Source of the DNA: Myxococcales bacterium
GTDB taxonomy: Bacteria; Myxococcota; Polyangia; Nannocystales; Nannocystaceae
Length of the DNA stretch: 64,000 nucleotides
Direction: 5' to 3'
Assembly (NCBI GenBank): GCA_016793465.1
Contig: JAEUJW010000053.1
Coordinates: forward strand, 1 to 64,000
A model generated the notes under the pieces. That model did not search any database, was not told the origin of the DNA, and saw only the letters and a list, made by a program, of their open reading frames with translations. The number at the start of each line of letters is the position of its first letter. Within the stretch, counting starts at the first letter, position 1. The position numbers were made by a program, and so were the translations under genes. This document shows, piece by piece, positions 30,734 through 39,659 of the stretch.

Positions 30734-31750
30734 ATGACGTCGCTGTTCCAGTTCTCTCCGTCCGCGTCGCAGGCGGTCCTCCGCGCCCTGAAGACCGTGG
30801 CGATGGCCGACGGCAAGTTCGCCGTCAAGGAGCACGCGATGCTGGTCTCGTCCGCCGAGCTGCTCGGCCTCGGCGCCGACGACGTCGAGCGCGCCGCGCC
30901 GATCGGCGCCGACGACCTCGCCGCCGCCCTGCCCGACGCCGTCACCCGCACGCTCGCGCTCAAGGCCTGCCTGGTGATGGGCATCGTCGACGGCCAGATC
31001 TCGCCGGAGGAGTGGAAGATCCTGTCCGACTTCCGCACCGCCCTCGGCATCGACGAGGCCGACCTCCAGACCTTCCACGGCCTCGTCAACGACCACCGCC
31101 AGCTGACCCGCTTCCAGTACGAGCGCCACCTCAACGCGCCCCCGCGCAAGGGCACGCTGTACGCCAGCGAGGGCTGGCAGGGCGTGCTGCAGTTCTTCGC
31201 CGAGGACATCCCGTTCGCCCACCTCACCGCCGCCCGCGAGAACGCCGAGCTCGCCCACCGCTACCGCCAGATCGCCGCCCTGCCCGAGGGCACCCTCGGC
31301 CACGCCCTCTACCGCCACTACCGCGAGCGCGAGTTCGCCTTCGCCGGCGAGCCCGGCGGCGTGCCCGAGGCGCTGGTCCACCACGACATCATCCACATCC
31401 TGTCCGGCTACGACACCGACTTCGACGGCGAGCTGCAGACCCTGGCCTTCACCGCCGGCATGCGCCGCGAGGACCCGTTCGCCGCGCTGTTCCTGGTGCT
31501 GCTGCAGTTCACCGCCGGCTACAAGGTCACCCCGTCGGGCGCCCTGGCCTCGCCGCGCACCCTGTTCGACCCCGACAAGGTGCTCCGCGCGCTCCAGCGC
31601 GGCCGCCGCACGGTCATCGACTTCTCCGGCAAGCGCGACTTCTGGGACGTCATGGACCACACGATCGCCAGCCTGCGCGCGCACTACGGCGTGCCGTCGC
31701 TGACCGCCCACTCGGGCGCCATGCCGGCCGCGACCCCGCGCGCCGACTGA
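30734..31750 (+). CDS. TerB-like / Coq4-like fusion protein
   Basis: A 338-residue protein with two recognisable parts. Residues about 10-120 resemble the TerB helical domain (KTVAMADGKFAVKEHAMLV ... VDGQISPEEWKIL), which in tellurite-resistance proteins binds metal through acidic residues. Residues about 130-310 resemble Coq4, with the metal signature H-D-x-x-H-x11-E in HHDIIHILSGYDTDFDGE. Coq4 in eukaryotes holds the ubiquinone-synthesis complex together and binds a lipid and a divalent metal. No quinone genes are nearby. The start at ATG 30734 sits 9 bases after a TAGCGT hexamer that lies inside a 21-bp inverted repeat. The fusion suggests a metal- and lipid-binding cytoplasmic protein (inference). 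Confidence 0.78.
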   Translation: MTSLFQFSPSASQAVLRALKTVAMADGKFAVKEHAMLVSSAELLGLGADDVERAAPIGADDLAAALPDAVTRTLALKACLVMGIVDGQISPEEWKILSDFRTALGIDEADLQTFHGLVNDHRQLTRFQYERHLNAPPRKGTLYASEGWQGVLQFFAEDIPFAHLTAARENAELAHRYRQIAALPEGTLGHALYRHYREREFAFAGEPGGVPEALVHHDIIHILSGYDTDFDGELQTLAFTAGMRREDPFAALFLVLLQFTAGYKVTPSGALASPRTLFDPDKVLRALQRGRRTVIDFSGKRDFWDVMDHTIASLRAHYGVPSLTAHSGAMPAATPRAD

Positions 31751-32122
31751 CCTGTCCTCCCGGACATCCCACGCCCGAGGCCCGCGCCCGCCCGAGTCCT
31801 CCGCCGACCTGTCCTCTCGGACATCCCACGGCCGAGACCCGCCCGAGTCCTCCGCCGACCTGTCCTTTCGGACATCCCACGGCCGAGGCCCGCGCCCGCG
31901 CCCGTCCTCCGCCGACCTGTCCTCCCGGACATCCCACGGCCGAGGCCCGCGCCCGCCGCCAACCTGACCTTTCGGACATCCCATCCGTCGGCCGAGGCCC
32001 GCCCCGCCGAGCCGCGGCCGGCCTCGCGCCCCGCCCCGGCTCCAGGTGAACCGCCCCCGGACCACTTGACGCCCGCATGCCCGCCTTGCAAAACTAACAA
32101 ATCAGGCGCCAACCTGCCTCCC
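31751..32122. repeat. array of five TGTCC-N4-GGACA palindromes
   Basis: Palindrome cores start at 31753, 31810, 31861, 31918 and 31965, spaced 47-57 bases. Each is followed by TCCCACGGCCGAG-type sequence. Loops differ (TCCC, TCTC, TTTC, TCCC, TTTC), so stems are conserved while loops drift. The array begins at the stop codon of the upstream gene. The rest of the gap (about 31985-32122) holds only the leader of the next gene, including the A-rich AAAACTAACAAATCA. Confidence 0.85.
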
Positions 32123-33634
32123 ATGTCGACCTCCCGCCGCACCGTGCTCCGCACGCTCGCCGCCGCCGGCGCGGGCGGGCTCGCCGGCGCCGGCCTGCCG
32201 CGGGCCGCCCGCGCCGCCTGGGGCGAGGTCCCGAAGCAGCACGCGGGCAGCATGCTGCCCGCCGAGCTGCAGGTCCGCCGCGTGCTCGAGGTCTCGATGT
32301 TCGGCGGCATGAACGCGTTCGACGCCTTCCACTGCGTGCCCGCGTGGGGCGAGCACGACGGCGCCTACCTGCACGCGTTCCCGGTCGCCGAGCGCCTCGC
32401 CGCCTGCGGCGGCCCGTCCGAGGTCACCCGCCCGTTCGCCGAGGGCCCCGACGGCCTCGTGCACCTCGGCCCGTGGACCTGGCCGCTGTGGTCGCGCCCC
32501 GACATCCTCGCGCGCACCCGCGTAGTCGTGACGCGCCACGACCAGCAGCCCCACGAGACCGCGATCCCCCTGACCTTCACCGGCCACCGCGTCGGCCGCC
32601 CCGCGCTCGCCGGCGCCGGCGCGGCCGTCCAGCGCAAGTTCTCCGAGGACCCGCGGACCGCCCGCGTGGTGCCCCACGCCGCCGTGGTCCAGCCCGGCGA
32701 CCTCGTGCGCCTCGACAACTACCGCGCCGCGCTCGCGGTCGGCCTCCACCCCGCGTCGGCCCGCCCGCTCGAGGTCATCCTCCGCGCGTTCAACCCGATC
32801 GGCAGCGACAAGCCGGGCCCCACGCTCGACCTCCACACCCTGCTCGCCCGCCCCGCCACCGCCGACCGCCGCGCCGCCCACGACGCCCTGCTCGCCGACG
32901 CCCGCGCCCGCTTCGCCGCCGACCTCGACCACCAGGCCCCCGCGGCCTGGGTCGACCTCGTCGCCGCCGAGTCCGCCCGCGAGCACAGCGACGCGCTCGC
33001 CGAGCTGCTCCCGAAGTCCCTGTTCCACCCCGACGAGACCGCCGTCTGCGGCGAGTCGCTAAATTCGATGTCCCGCCAGGGCGCCCGCGTCGCCGCCCAC
33101 CTGCTGACCGACCCGCACGACCCGCTGCGCTACGTGCAGTGGATCGACGGAGCCCTGGTCGCCGCCCCCGACGGCGGCCACGACACCCACCGCGACCACC
33201 TCGAGATCACCGCGATCAACGTCCCCCACGTGCTCGCCTGCCTCGCCGACATCATCAATAACGCCGACGCCGACGAGCACGACCCGCGCAAGCTCGACCT
33301 CGACGACACCCTCGTGGTGCTCTCGACCGAGTTCGGCCGCAGCCCGACCCGCCAGGCCCCGCTGCACACCGGCCTCAACCACTGGCCCCACGCCTACGCG
33401 ACCGTGCTGATCGGCGGCCCCGTCACGGCCCCCGCGGTGGTCGGCCGCATCGACCCCACGAGCGGCCTCGCCACCGACTTCGCCGGCCCCGCCGAGCTCC
33501 GCGCCGCCGTCGCCCTCGCCCTGGGGATCTACCCGTTCGACCGCGGCGGCCTCGACCTCCACGACATGACCGCCGGCACCGACCCCGACGCCGCCCTCCG
33601 CGACCTCACCACCCGCATCCTGGGCGCCCCATGA
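32123..33634 (+). CDS. DUF1501 family secreted protein
   Basis: A 503-residue protein of the DUF1501 family, an alkaline-phosphatase/sulfatase-superfamily-like group. The N-terminus is a twin-arginine (Tat) signal: SRRTVLRTLAAAGAGGLAGAG, cleaved after AARA. Family features seen are LEVSMFGGMNAFDAFH near the start of the domain, WIDGALVAAPDGGHDTH, LSTEFGRSPTRQAPLHTG, and LNHWPHAYATVLIGG. Tat export means it folds before leaving the cytoplasm. In other bacteria DUF1501 genes are commonly followed by a large haem-containing partner; here the next gene overlaps by ATGA and has a CxxCH motif, which fits. It contains rare codon pairs CTA AAT and AAT AAC. I chose ATG 32123 because it directly opens the Tat signal. 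Confidence 0.82.
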   Translation: MSTSRRTVLRTLAAAGAGGLAGAGLPRAARAAWGEVPKQHAGSMLPAELQVRRVLEVSMFGGMNAFDAFHCVPAWGEHDGAYLHAFPVAERLAACGGPSEVTRPFAEGPDGLVHLGPWTWPLWSRPDILARTRVVVTRHDQQPHETAIPLTFTGHRVGRPALAGAGAAVQRKFSEDPRTARVVPHAAVVQPGDLVRLDNYRAALAVGLHPASARPLEVILRAFNPIGSDKPGPTLDLHTLLARPATADRRAAHDALLADARARFAADLDHQAPAAWVDLVAAESAREHSDALAELLPKSLFHPDETAVCGESLNSMSRQGARVAAHLLTDPHDPLRYVQWIDGALVAAPDGGHDTHRDHLEITAINVPHVLACLADIINNADADEHDPRKLDLDDTLVVLSTEFGRSPTRQAPLHTGLNHWPHAYATVLIGGPVTAPAVVGRIDPTSGLATDFAGPAELRAAVALALGIYPFDRGGLDLHDMTAGTDPDAALRDLTTRILGAP

Positions 33635-35766
33635 ATTTTTTAATTTTTAATCGGTGGCCTCCCGCGCACGGCAGCGTACCTGCCCCGCAGGACATGTGCG
33701 CGACGAGCCCGCAGGCCGCCCCGATGCCCCGCGATCGACCTGTCCCGCAGGACATGTGCGCTGTCCCGCAGGACATGTGCGCCACGAGCCCGCAGGCCGC
33801 CCCCGCGCCCCGCGATCGACCTGCCCCGCAGGACAGGCGCAGTCGACCTGTCCTCGGGGCCAGCCTCGCCGCGCTCGTCGCCGTCGCCTGCGCGCCCGAC
33901 GACGCCGACGCGCCCGCGCTGCCGCGCCCGCAGGCCGCCCCGGTCTGCCCCGGCGACAGCCTCACGTTCGTCCAGCGCGCCCTGCCCGTCCTCCAGGGCC
34001 GGCGCCCCCGCGGCGTCCGCGAGGTCCGCCTGCTCGCCGACATCGTCGACCAGCTCGACGCCCTCGGCGCCGACGGCCGCGCCCTCGTCGCCCGCGGCCT
34101 CGCCCGCGGCCCGCTGTACGAGCGCCGCTGGACCCACTTCCTCGTCGACCACCTCGGCGTGCTGCGCAGCGGCGACCGCCACGCCCCGAGCTGCTGGGGC
34201 CCGCGCACCCTCGACGCCCCCGCCGAGCTCGCCGCGCACGTCCGCGACCATGGCCCCGAGGACATGTCCCGCTGGACCGGCTGGACCATGTCCGACCTGC
34301 TGTCCGGCGCCCTCGCGCTCGACGACGTGCGCCCCGCGCTGCACGCCCACCTGGTCTCTCGCCTGCAGAACCCGCTGCGCGGCGCCAACGTCGACGACCG
34401 CGAGCTCGAGGCCCTGCGCCGCAGCGAGCTCGCCGTCGGCTTCGAGGTCCGCCTGCTCGGCCGCCACCGCGAGTGCCTGACCTGCCACGCCGACGACGCC
34501 TCGGTCACCGACGCCGCCGACCCCGCGCTCGACCGCTTCTGGCCGCTCGCCGCGGGCCTCGACGCCGCGGTGTTCGGCGACCTGCCCGCCGTCGGCCCGG
34601 CCCAGGACGCCGCCTTCCGCGTCAGCGGCGTGCTGGACGGCCCGCTCGCGCCGTGGGGCATCGCCCGCGAGTGCGTCACCCTCAGCCCCGGCCGCGGCGG
34701 CAACCTCGTCGACGAGCCCGGGTTCTTCGCCGGCCCGCTGCCCGACGACGCCAACATCCTCGACCTCGACGCCCGCCTGCGCGTCGGCCTCGCCGAACTC
34801 GACGACCTCACCACCGCCGCCGAGGACCCGCCCCGCGCCCTCGCCGCGATGATCGCCGCCCACCTCGCCGACGGCGTGTGGACCGAGGCCGCCGGCGCCC
34901 CGCTGACCCTCGCCCACGGCCACCCGCGCAGCGCCGCCGCCCGCGACGCGCTCGCCGAGCTGACGACCGCGCTCGTCGAGCACGACTGGTCGCTGCGGGA
35001 GCTCGTGGTCGCCGCCGTCACCCACCCCGCGCTCGACCTCGCCGCCCCGTCCGCCTGCGCCGCCGAGCTGCCGCCCCTGTTCGACCCCTGGCGCCCGAAC
35101 AACCACGCCGCCGACCTCGTGCACCGCCCCGGCCCCTGGCTGCTGCTCGACGGCGCCCACGAGGCGCTCGGCTGGCCGCTCGCCCACGCGTTCCCGACGC
35201 CGCAGGTCTACCCCGACGAGATCCTGCTGAGCCGCCTCGGCGTGGCCCTCGCCGAGGTCGAGCCGGCCGCGCGCAGCACCGACCTGGTGGCCCAGCTGGC
35301 CTGGGAGGCCCGCTACGCGCCCGCCGTCGACCCCGGGCTCGGCCCGCCCGCGACCGGCCCCGACTGGATCTCCCGCCTGCTCGCGACCTCACCCCCGTCC
35401 GACGCGACGCTCGCCGACCTCGCGATCACGATCGCCGACCGCGTGCTCGCCGAACCCGACCTGTCCCGGGGGCAAGCCGACGCCCTCGCCGCCCTGCTGT
35501 CCGCCCCGCTCGCCACCCCGCTCGCCGAGCTCGACGACGCCACCCGCGAACGGCACGCCCGCGCCCTCGCCGGCGCCCTCCTCACCACCCCGCAGTTCCA
35601 GCTCCACGGCCGCCCCGCGCCGCATCAGCACGGCGCCCCCCGCTGGCTCACCCCCGACTCGACCACCCGCGCCCTCTGCGAGTCCCACGCCGCCCTGCTC
35701 GCCCCGCAGTTCGACATCACCTGCAGCGAGCAAGCCGCGACCGTGACGCGAGCAAGCAAAAATTAA
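33631..35766 (+). CDS. large lipoprotein with one c-type haem motif, N-terminus built from repeats
   Basis: Up to 711 residues. A lipobox (LAALVAVAC) lies at about residue 87, far too deep for a signal peptide starting at ATG 33631. The first 80 residues are encoded by copies of the interspersed palindrome (APQDMCATSPQAAP type). An in-frame ATG at 33775, inside a repeat copy (GGACATG), would give a normal 39-residue signal peptide and is a likely true start. The mature protein has one CxxCH haem motif (RECLTCHADD) and stretches such as YERRWTHFLVDHLGVLRSGDRH. It resembles the haem-bearing partners of DUF1501 proteins, but I cannot name its family. The gene is bracketed by very A/T-rich sequence (ATTTTTTAATTTTTAAT at its 5' end, AAAAATTAAATTC at its 3' end). 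Confidence 0.65.
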   Translation: MNFLIFNRWPPAHGSVPAPQDMCATSPQAAPMPRDRPVPQDMCAVPQDMCATSPQAAPAPRDRPAPQDRRSRPVLGASLAALVAVACAPDDADAPALPRPQAAPVCPGDSLTFVQRALPVLQGRRPRGVREVRLLADIVDQLDALGADGRALVARGLARGPLYERRWTHFLVDHLGVLRSGDRHAPSCWGPRTLDAPAELAAHVRDHGPEDMSRWTGWTMSDLLSGALALDDVRPALHAHLVSRLQNPLRGANVDDRELEALRRSELAVGFEVRLLGRHRECLTCHADDASVTDAADPALDRFWPLAAGLDAAVFGDLPAVGPAQDAAFRVSGVLDGPLAPWGIARECVTLSPGRGGNLVDEPGFFAGPLPDDANILDLDARLRVGLAELDDLTTAAEDPPRALAAMIAAHLADGVWTEAAGAPLTLAHGHPRSAAARDALAELTTALVEHDWSLRELVVAAVTHPALDLAAPSACAAELPPLFDPWRPNNHAADLVHRPGPWLLLDGAHEALGWPLAHAFPTPQVYPDEILLSRLGVALAEVEPAARSTDLVAQLAWEARYAPAVDPGLGPPATGPDWISRLLATSPPSDATLADLAITIADRVLAEPDLSRGQADALAALLSAPLATPLAELDDATRERHARALAGALLTTPQFQLHGRPAPHQHGAPRWLTPDSTTRALCESHAALLAPQFDITCSEQAATVTRASKN
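33681..33862 (+). repeat. five palindromes within the 5' end of a gene
   Basis: Cores start at 33681 (TGCCC-CGCA-GGACA), 33741, 33762, 33832 and 33849 (the last degenerate). Between them the segment GCGACGAGCCCGCAGGCCGCC recurs nearly unchanged. They are read in frame as PQDMCATSPQAAP-like units. Confidence 0.85.
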
Positions 35767-35799
35767 ATTCAGTCAAAATTATTAAACCGGGGTCACAGC

Positions 35800-36113
35800 G
35801 GCACGTACTGGGAACAGGAAGTCGACCTTCTGACAGCCGTCGCCCGGCGCCGGCCCCGTCTCGGTCTCCCCGCTCGGCACGTCGGCGCCGACGAGCGCGG
35901 ACTCTGATCTGAGGCGAGCAACGGCTCGGGCCGACGCGTCTCGGCGCTCGCGTCCGCGTGCTCGCTCGCCCCCGAGGTCACGCCGATCGGCGCACTGGCA
36001 CTCTTCGCCGGGCTCGTTGCCGACGTTACACCCGTGGTCGACCCCCGTTTGTCCCTCACACCGCTGAAGCGTTGTTCATCGACCAACCGACGCCGGAGAA
36101 CCCCAACGAGCAC
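35800..36113 (-). pseudogene. remnant of a vWA-type lipoprotein N-terminus
   Basis: On the minus strand the translation shows a Ser/Ala/Glu linker (VTSGASEHADASAE). After a one-base shift near 35900 it continues as GADVPSGETETGPAPGDG and CQKVDFLF. CQKVDFLFVIDNSGSM is how many myxobacterial von Willebrand factor A lipoproteins begin, but here the sequence breaks off right after DFLF, at the edge of the A/T-rich boundary near 35800. With the frameshift and truncation it cannot make a product. It lies in the 487-base gap before the next gene; nothing else is supported there except a promoter near 36206. Confidence 0.45.
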
Positions 36114-36205
36114 GTCCGAGAGCGGGCTCCAACCTCACCACCGGGGCGCGCCTGCGAACCCAGGACGCCTCCCGCCCCGACTCCTCGCCGAAATTCCCGT
36201 GGCTC

Positions 36206-36235
36206 TTGACACATTTCTGAATATAGAAGTATCTT
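36206..36235 (+). promoter_or_regulatory. sigma-70-like promoter
   Basis: TTGACA (36206-36211) and TATCTT (36230-36235) are separated by 18 bases, 18 bases ahead of the ATG at 36254. It is a near-consensus -35 and stands out from the rest of the window. Confidence 0.5.
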
Positions 36236-36253
36236 CCTCGGCTGCGTCCTCAT

Positions 36254-37580
36254 ATGAAAATCGAGCAATATGTTACTCTCATCATGGCTCTGTCTCCTCT
36301 CGCCTGTACGAGCGACGATCTCGTCCAGTTGACGACGATGGATGCCCCCCCCTGATGCGACTGATGCGACGACCACTACTGTACCGACGACGGGAGAGCC
36401 CGAAGAAGACCCTTGCCCGGGCATTGACGCCATGTGCATATATAACGACGCTCAGCAAGAAAAGGACAAATATCAATGCGACGGGATCGCCTCTGCCAAG
36501 CTCTCCGCCTATATCGGCCTATCCGTCGACGACGAGGTTGAGTTTGAAGCTTCGCGAAACTTCGGAGCTGAAGACTACAGCGACGCGGCGGTCATCGCGT
36601 GCTGCGATAACGATTATCTGTCTGGATGCCTCGCGGGCGAAAAACCGTCCCCGCAAGGCACTCTCTGCGTGCAAGACTGCGCCCAGCAAGCATGCCTGAA
36701 GATCACCGCCGAAGCACTCGCGTTCGTCAACACCCTTCCAATGGTGAGTCAAGCCTGGAAGCAGGCCATAGAGATTGTTAGCTACCTCAACGAGCACACG
36801 AACGACTGCCGCGATGCCATCCTCAACGGCAACCTATGCGAGGAGCTGCATCCAGGGAACTGCGATCATCCCTACGCGAAATTCGGCGTGTACGAGCTCC
36901 CCGACATGGCGGATTGGCCGGATTTCGAAGATGTTCGGATCGAAGTAGAGTGTGAGATCAACAACTGGCACCTGGACCCCGACAATGGACCTGCGGACGC
37001 ATGCAAAGGGGTGCAATCGAACAACAACGACCCCTTCCCTGATCCCCTTACCGAGGATCCGCTGATCGAATACGAGGCCGACCCCATATCCGGTACCTTC
37101 TCCACGCTAGTAGGGACCACCTTCGTCTTCAAGGCATTCAGCGGATCCAACATCCGATTCCGTCAGGCTCCGTCGTGCACCGCGACGGAGTGCGCGTTCC
37201 GGCTCGACGAGATGAACCTCGCAATCTCCAACTTGGAGCTAGGAGATGTCGATCTCGTTGGCATTCAAGCCGTCCTGCTGACTGCGAGCGACGGGTCGAT
37301 CTCCGGCTCCACGGTGATCTTTGAGGAAGGTGCGGTCAAGCTGAGCGTCTCGGGCCGGGTCGCTAGCTCGACCTACCCCGCCATCGACGACCAATCGTTC
37401 TCCTGGATCGTCGTCAACAGCGCACCGCTGACGCTCACGGTCACCACACCGACCTCCGCGACGCCGACCTTCACATTCTCGGCCGGCATGTTCAATGTAG
37501 GAGAGCAGTTCGATCCTTCCGCCCCCACGGAGTTCTATCTGTTCTCCTCAAGCGGTGCGGCATATGAGCCTGCTTCATGA
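36254..37580 (+). CDS. lipoprotein gene, out of frame at an 8-C tract
   Basis: ATG 36254 begins a good lipoprotein signal (MKIEQYVTLIMALSPLAC), but the frame ends after 33 codons in a TGA just beyond a run of eight C (36345-36352). The long ORF that follows, from 36342, is in another frame. One C fewer would join them into a 441-residue lipoprotein: signal, short Asp/Thr linker (DATDATTTTVPTTGEPEEDP), then a domain with Cys pairs (CPGIDAMC, CCDNDYLSGCLAG, CVQDCAQQAC) and a C-terminal beta domain (SFSWIVVNSAPLTLTVTTP). No family recognised. Composition is clearly less GC-rich than neighbours. Either the tract is phase-variable, the gene is newly dead, or a base was miscalled. The next gene overlaps its end. 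Confidence 0.6.
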
Positions 37581-38674
37581 ACTCAGCTCCGGACAACGCA
37601 TCGTCGGCCACGCTCCTCGCACTCGCCCTGCTGGGCGGTGGCAGCTGTGGCGACGCTTCCGGAAATCTCCCCCCGGTCGTCTGGGGGGATGAACATTATC
37701 TTTATGCCACGGATGTCGAGGAGCCCGTGTGCGCGGCAACCTTGAGGCGCCAGGGAGAATTCGCTGCCGGGCTCGCGGACGTACTGTTCGGACCGCCAGA
37801 TCCGCCGCGCAAGTTCATCTATTACGTCCTCGACGAGCGCAGTTTCCTGGACGCCGCGTGCCCGGACGGATCGGGGTGTTACACGTCTGGGCGGATCTTC
37901 AGCCGCGAACCCCTCCATCTCCATGAGATCGTCCATGCCGTGAACGACCTCTCCATCGGCGCATCGCATCCGTTCTTTGGCGAGGGGATCGCAGAGGTCT
38001 TTCGCGATCGGTACCTCGGCCCGCAGGAGATTCGATCGAGCTTGGGCGAGGGGCTCCAGTCCGCCGCAGAGAAACTCCCGGACGATCAATATGTACGGGC
38101 CGGCCATTTTATGGCGTACATTCTCGACACATACGGCGAGACGACCACGCTCGATCTGCTCACGCAGACCCGGCCGGGACAGACGGGCGCTCAACTGGAG
38201 GACATCTTGGCCGACGTGACCGGCCTCCCGTACGAGCAACTGGCCGCAGACTACGCCGCGTACCCGTTATGCAACAATCGGAGCTACCGGTGGCCGATCA
38301 CGGAGTGCGCATCTGCTCCACCGCCGTGGAGCGAGTGTCAGCTCGAGATCTCTGTAGACGTGGACTGCACGGTCTCGGACGCCTTGGGCCCGCGTGAGGA
38401 CGAGGTGTGGATCACGCGAACGCTCGCTATCCCTGACAATGGCGTCTACGGGTTTTCCACCTTCGGAGACACCGCGACGCAGGCCTACGTAGAGCTGGGG
38501 CGATGCACTGTCGGCTGTAAACAAGGGGGGAGCTACGTCCGCTTCGAACTCGAAGAGGAACAGGATCTCGCACTCGAAGCGGGGCAGTATTACCTATCCT
38601 TCGTACGTGGTTCGAGCGAACCCGGTACGCTCGGCGTTCGCGTCTTGCGCCACGGCCCGACCTGCGGGCCATAG
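37577..38674 (+). CDS. putative lipoprotein zinc metalloprotease (HEXXH)
   Basis: A 365-residue protein. The N-terminus ALALLGGGSC looks like a lipobox (Cys about 24), though the preceding region lacks positive charges. A gluzincin-type signature is present: H116-E-I-V-H120 in LHEIVHAVND, followed about 15 residues later by GEGIAEVF, whose Glu could be the third zinc ligand. The C-terminal part (about 255-360) looks like a PPC-type beta-sandwich (LAIPDNGVYGFSTFGDTATQAYVEL ... GQYYLSFVRG), common after secreted peptidase domains. It overlaps the previous gene by ATGA and shares its lower GC, so the two travel as a unit. Substrate unknown; surface or periplasmic action is inferred. Confidence 0.68.
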   Translation: MNSAPDNASSATLLALALLGGGSCGDASGNLPPVVWGDEHYLYATDVEEPVCAATLRRQGEFAAGLADVLFGPPDPPRKFIYYVLDERSFLDAACPDGSGCYTSGRIFSREPLHLHEIVHAVNDLSIGASHPFFGEGIAEVFRDRYLGPQEIRSSLGEGLQSAAEKLPDDQYVRAGHFMAYILDTYGETTTLDLLTQTRPGQTGAQLEDILADVTGLPYEQLAADYAAYPLCNNRSYRWPITECASAPPPWSECQLEISVDVDCTVSDALGPREDEVWITRTLAIPDNGVYGFSTFGDTATQAYVELGRCTVGCKQGGSYVRFELEEEQDLALEAGQYYLSFVRGSSEPGTLGVRVLRHGPTCGP

Positions 38675-38874
38675 ACGCGCGGAGGTTGCGGTTCCTGGAC
38701 GAGCTGCGCGTCGGCGGAGCGCCGCCCCTCGTGTTGGACGGCCGCTCCTACGCCCGCGAGTCGAGCGCCTACGCCGGCTTCGATGGTGTGATGGTTCGAG
38801 TTGAAGCGCGCATCGCAGCCTTATCGCACGAGCGGGCCGGCGCCGTCCCGACCCGCGTGCTAGCCTCGCCGGTC
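38675..38874. other. intergenic region
   Basis: About 200 bases with no supported gene. It marks the return from the lower-GC island to typical composition. An in-frame extension of the next gene runs through it but has no start signal or membrane character. Confidence 0.4.
38861..38866 (+). promoter_or_regulatory. -10-like TAGCCT, 8 bases before ATG
   Basis: TAGCCT to ATG 38875 spacing of 8 bases without an SD sequence. It decides the start over the longer frame. Confidence 0.5.
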
Positions 38875-39636
38875 ATGAGTCGTGCATCTCGCAGCGCCGA
38901 ACGGGCCATCCGCCGGGTCCAGGTCACCCGCCGGGCCCGCGCCGCCCTCGGGTGGAGCATCGTCGCCACCGTCCTGCTGCCGCGGATCCCCGTCCTGAGC
39001 GCCCTGTGGCTGCCGCTCCTGTGGCTGTCGACGGTCGCCCACGAGCTGGGTCACGGCGTCACCGCCCTCGCCACCGGCGGATCTTTCACGCACTTCGTCA
39101 TCCACCCCGACGGCTCGGGCACCGCCTACTTCAGCATGCAGGCCGGCGACCTCGCGGGGGCGCTGGTCGCCGCCGGCGGCCTCGTCGGGCCGGCCATCGT
39201 CGCCGCCCTGTGGTTCGTGCTCGGCCACCGCCCGCTCGGCGCCCGCCTCGGCCTCGCCCTGTTCGGCGCCGCGTTCGTCGCCGCCGCGGCGCTCGTCGCC
39301 GACCCCGGCTTCACGCAGATCTACCTCGGCTCGCTCGGCGGCCTCGCCCTGCTCGCGGCCATGCTCCTGTCCGCCGGCTGGGCCCAGGGCACGCTGGTGT
39401 TCCTCGCCGTCCAGCTCGCCCTCTCGGTCTACACCCGCAGCGACTACCTGTTCACCGAGGTCGCCCTGCCGTCCGGCGCCCCCTCCGACGTCGCCGTCAT
39501 CGCCCGCCACCTCGGCGGCCCCTACTGGGCCTGGGGCCTCGCCTGCGGGCTGTTCTCCGCGCTCGTGCTGGTGCTCGGCCTGCGCTGGTACCTGCGCGGC
39601 GACACCCGCGTCGCGCTCGGCGATCTCCGCCGGTAG
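38875..39636 (+). CDS. M50B-like membrane metalloprotease
   Basis: A 253-residue polytopic membrane protein with the zinc site H56-E-L-G-H60 (STVAHELGHGV) at the end of the second hydrophobic segment, as in the M50B-like family. About six hydrophobic segments are visible (about 22-42, 45-65, 85-108, 118-140, 145-160, 205-225). Intramembrane cleavage or a house-keeping peptidase role is inferred from the motif; the second metal-ligand Asp of classic S2P is not obvious. The N-terminus is strongly basic (SRASRSAERAIRRVQVTRRAR). The start is set by the -10-like TAGCCT 8 bases upstream. Confidence 0.75.
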   Translation: MSRASRSAERAIRRVQVTRRARAALGWSIVATVLLPRIPVLSALWLPLLWLSTVAHELGHGVTALATGGSFTHFVIHPDGSGTAYFSMQAGDLAGALVAAGGLVGPAIVAALWFVLGHRPLGARLGLALFGAAFVAAAALVADPGFTQIYLGSLGGLALLAAMLLSAGWAQGTLVFLAVQLALSVYTRSDYLFTEVALPSGAPSDVAVIARHLGGPYWAWGLACGLFSALVLVLGLRWYLRGDTRVALGDLRR

Positions 39637-39659
39637 CGCTCTCCGTCGCTCGATCCGTG

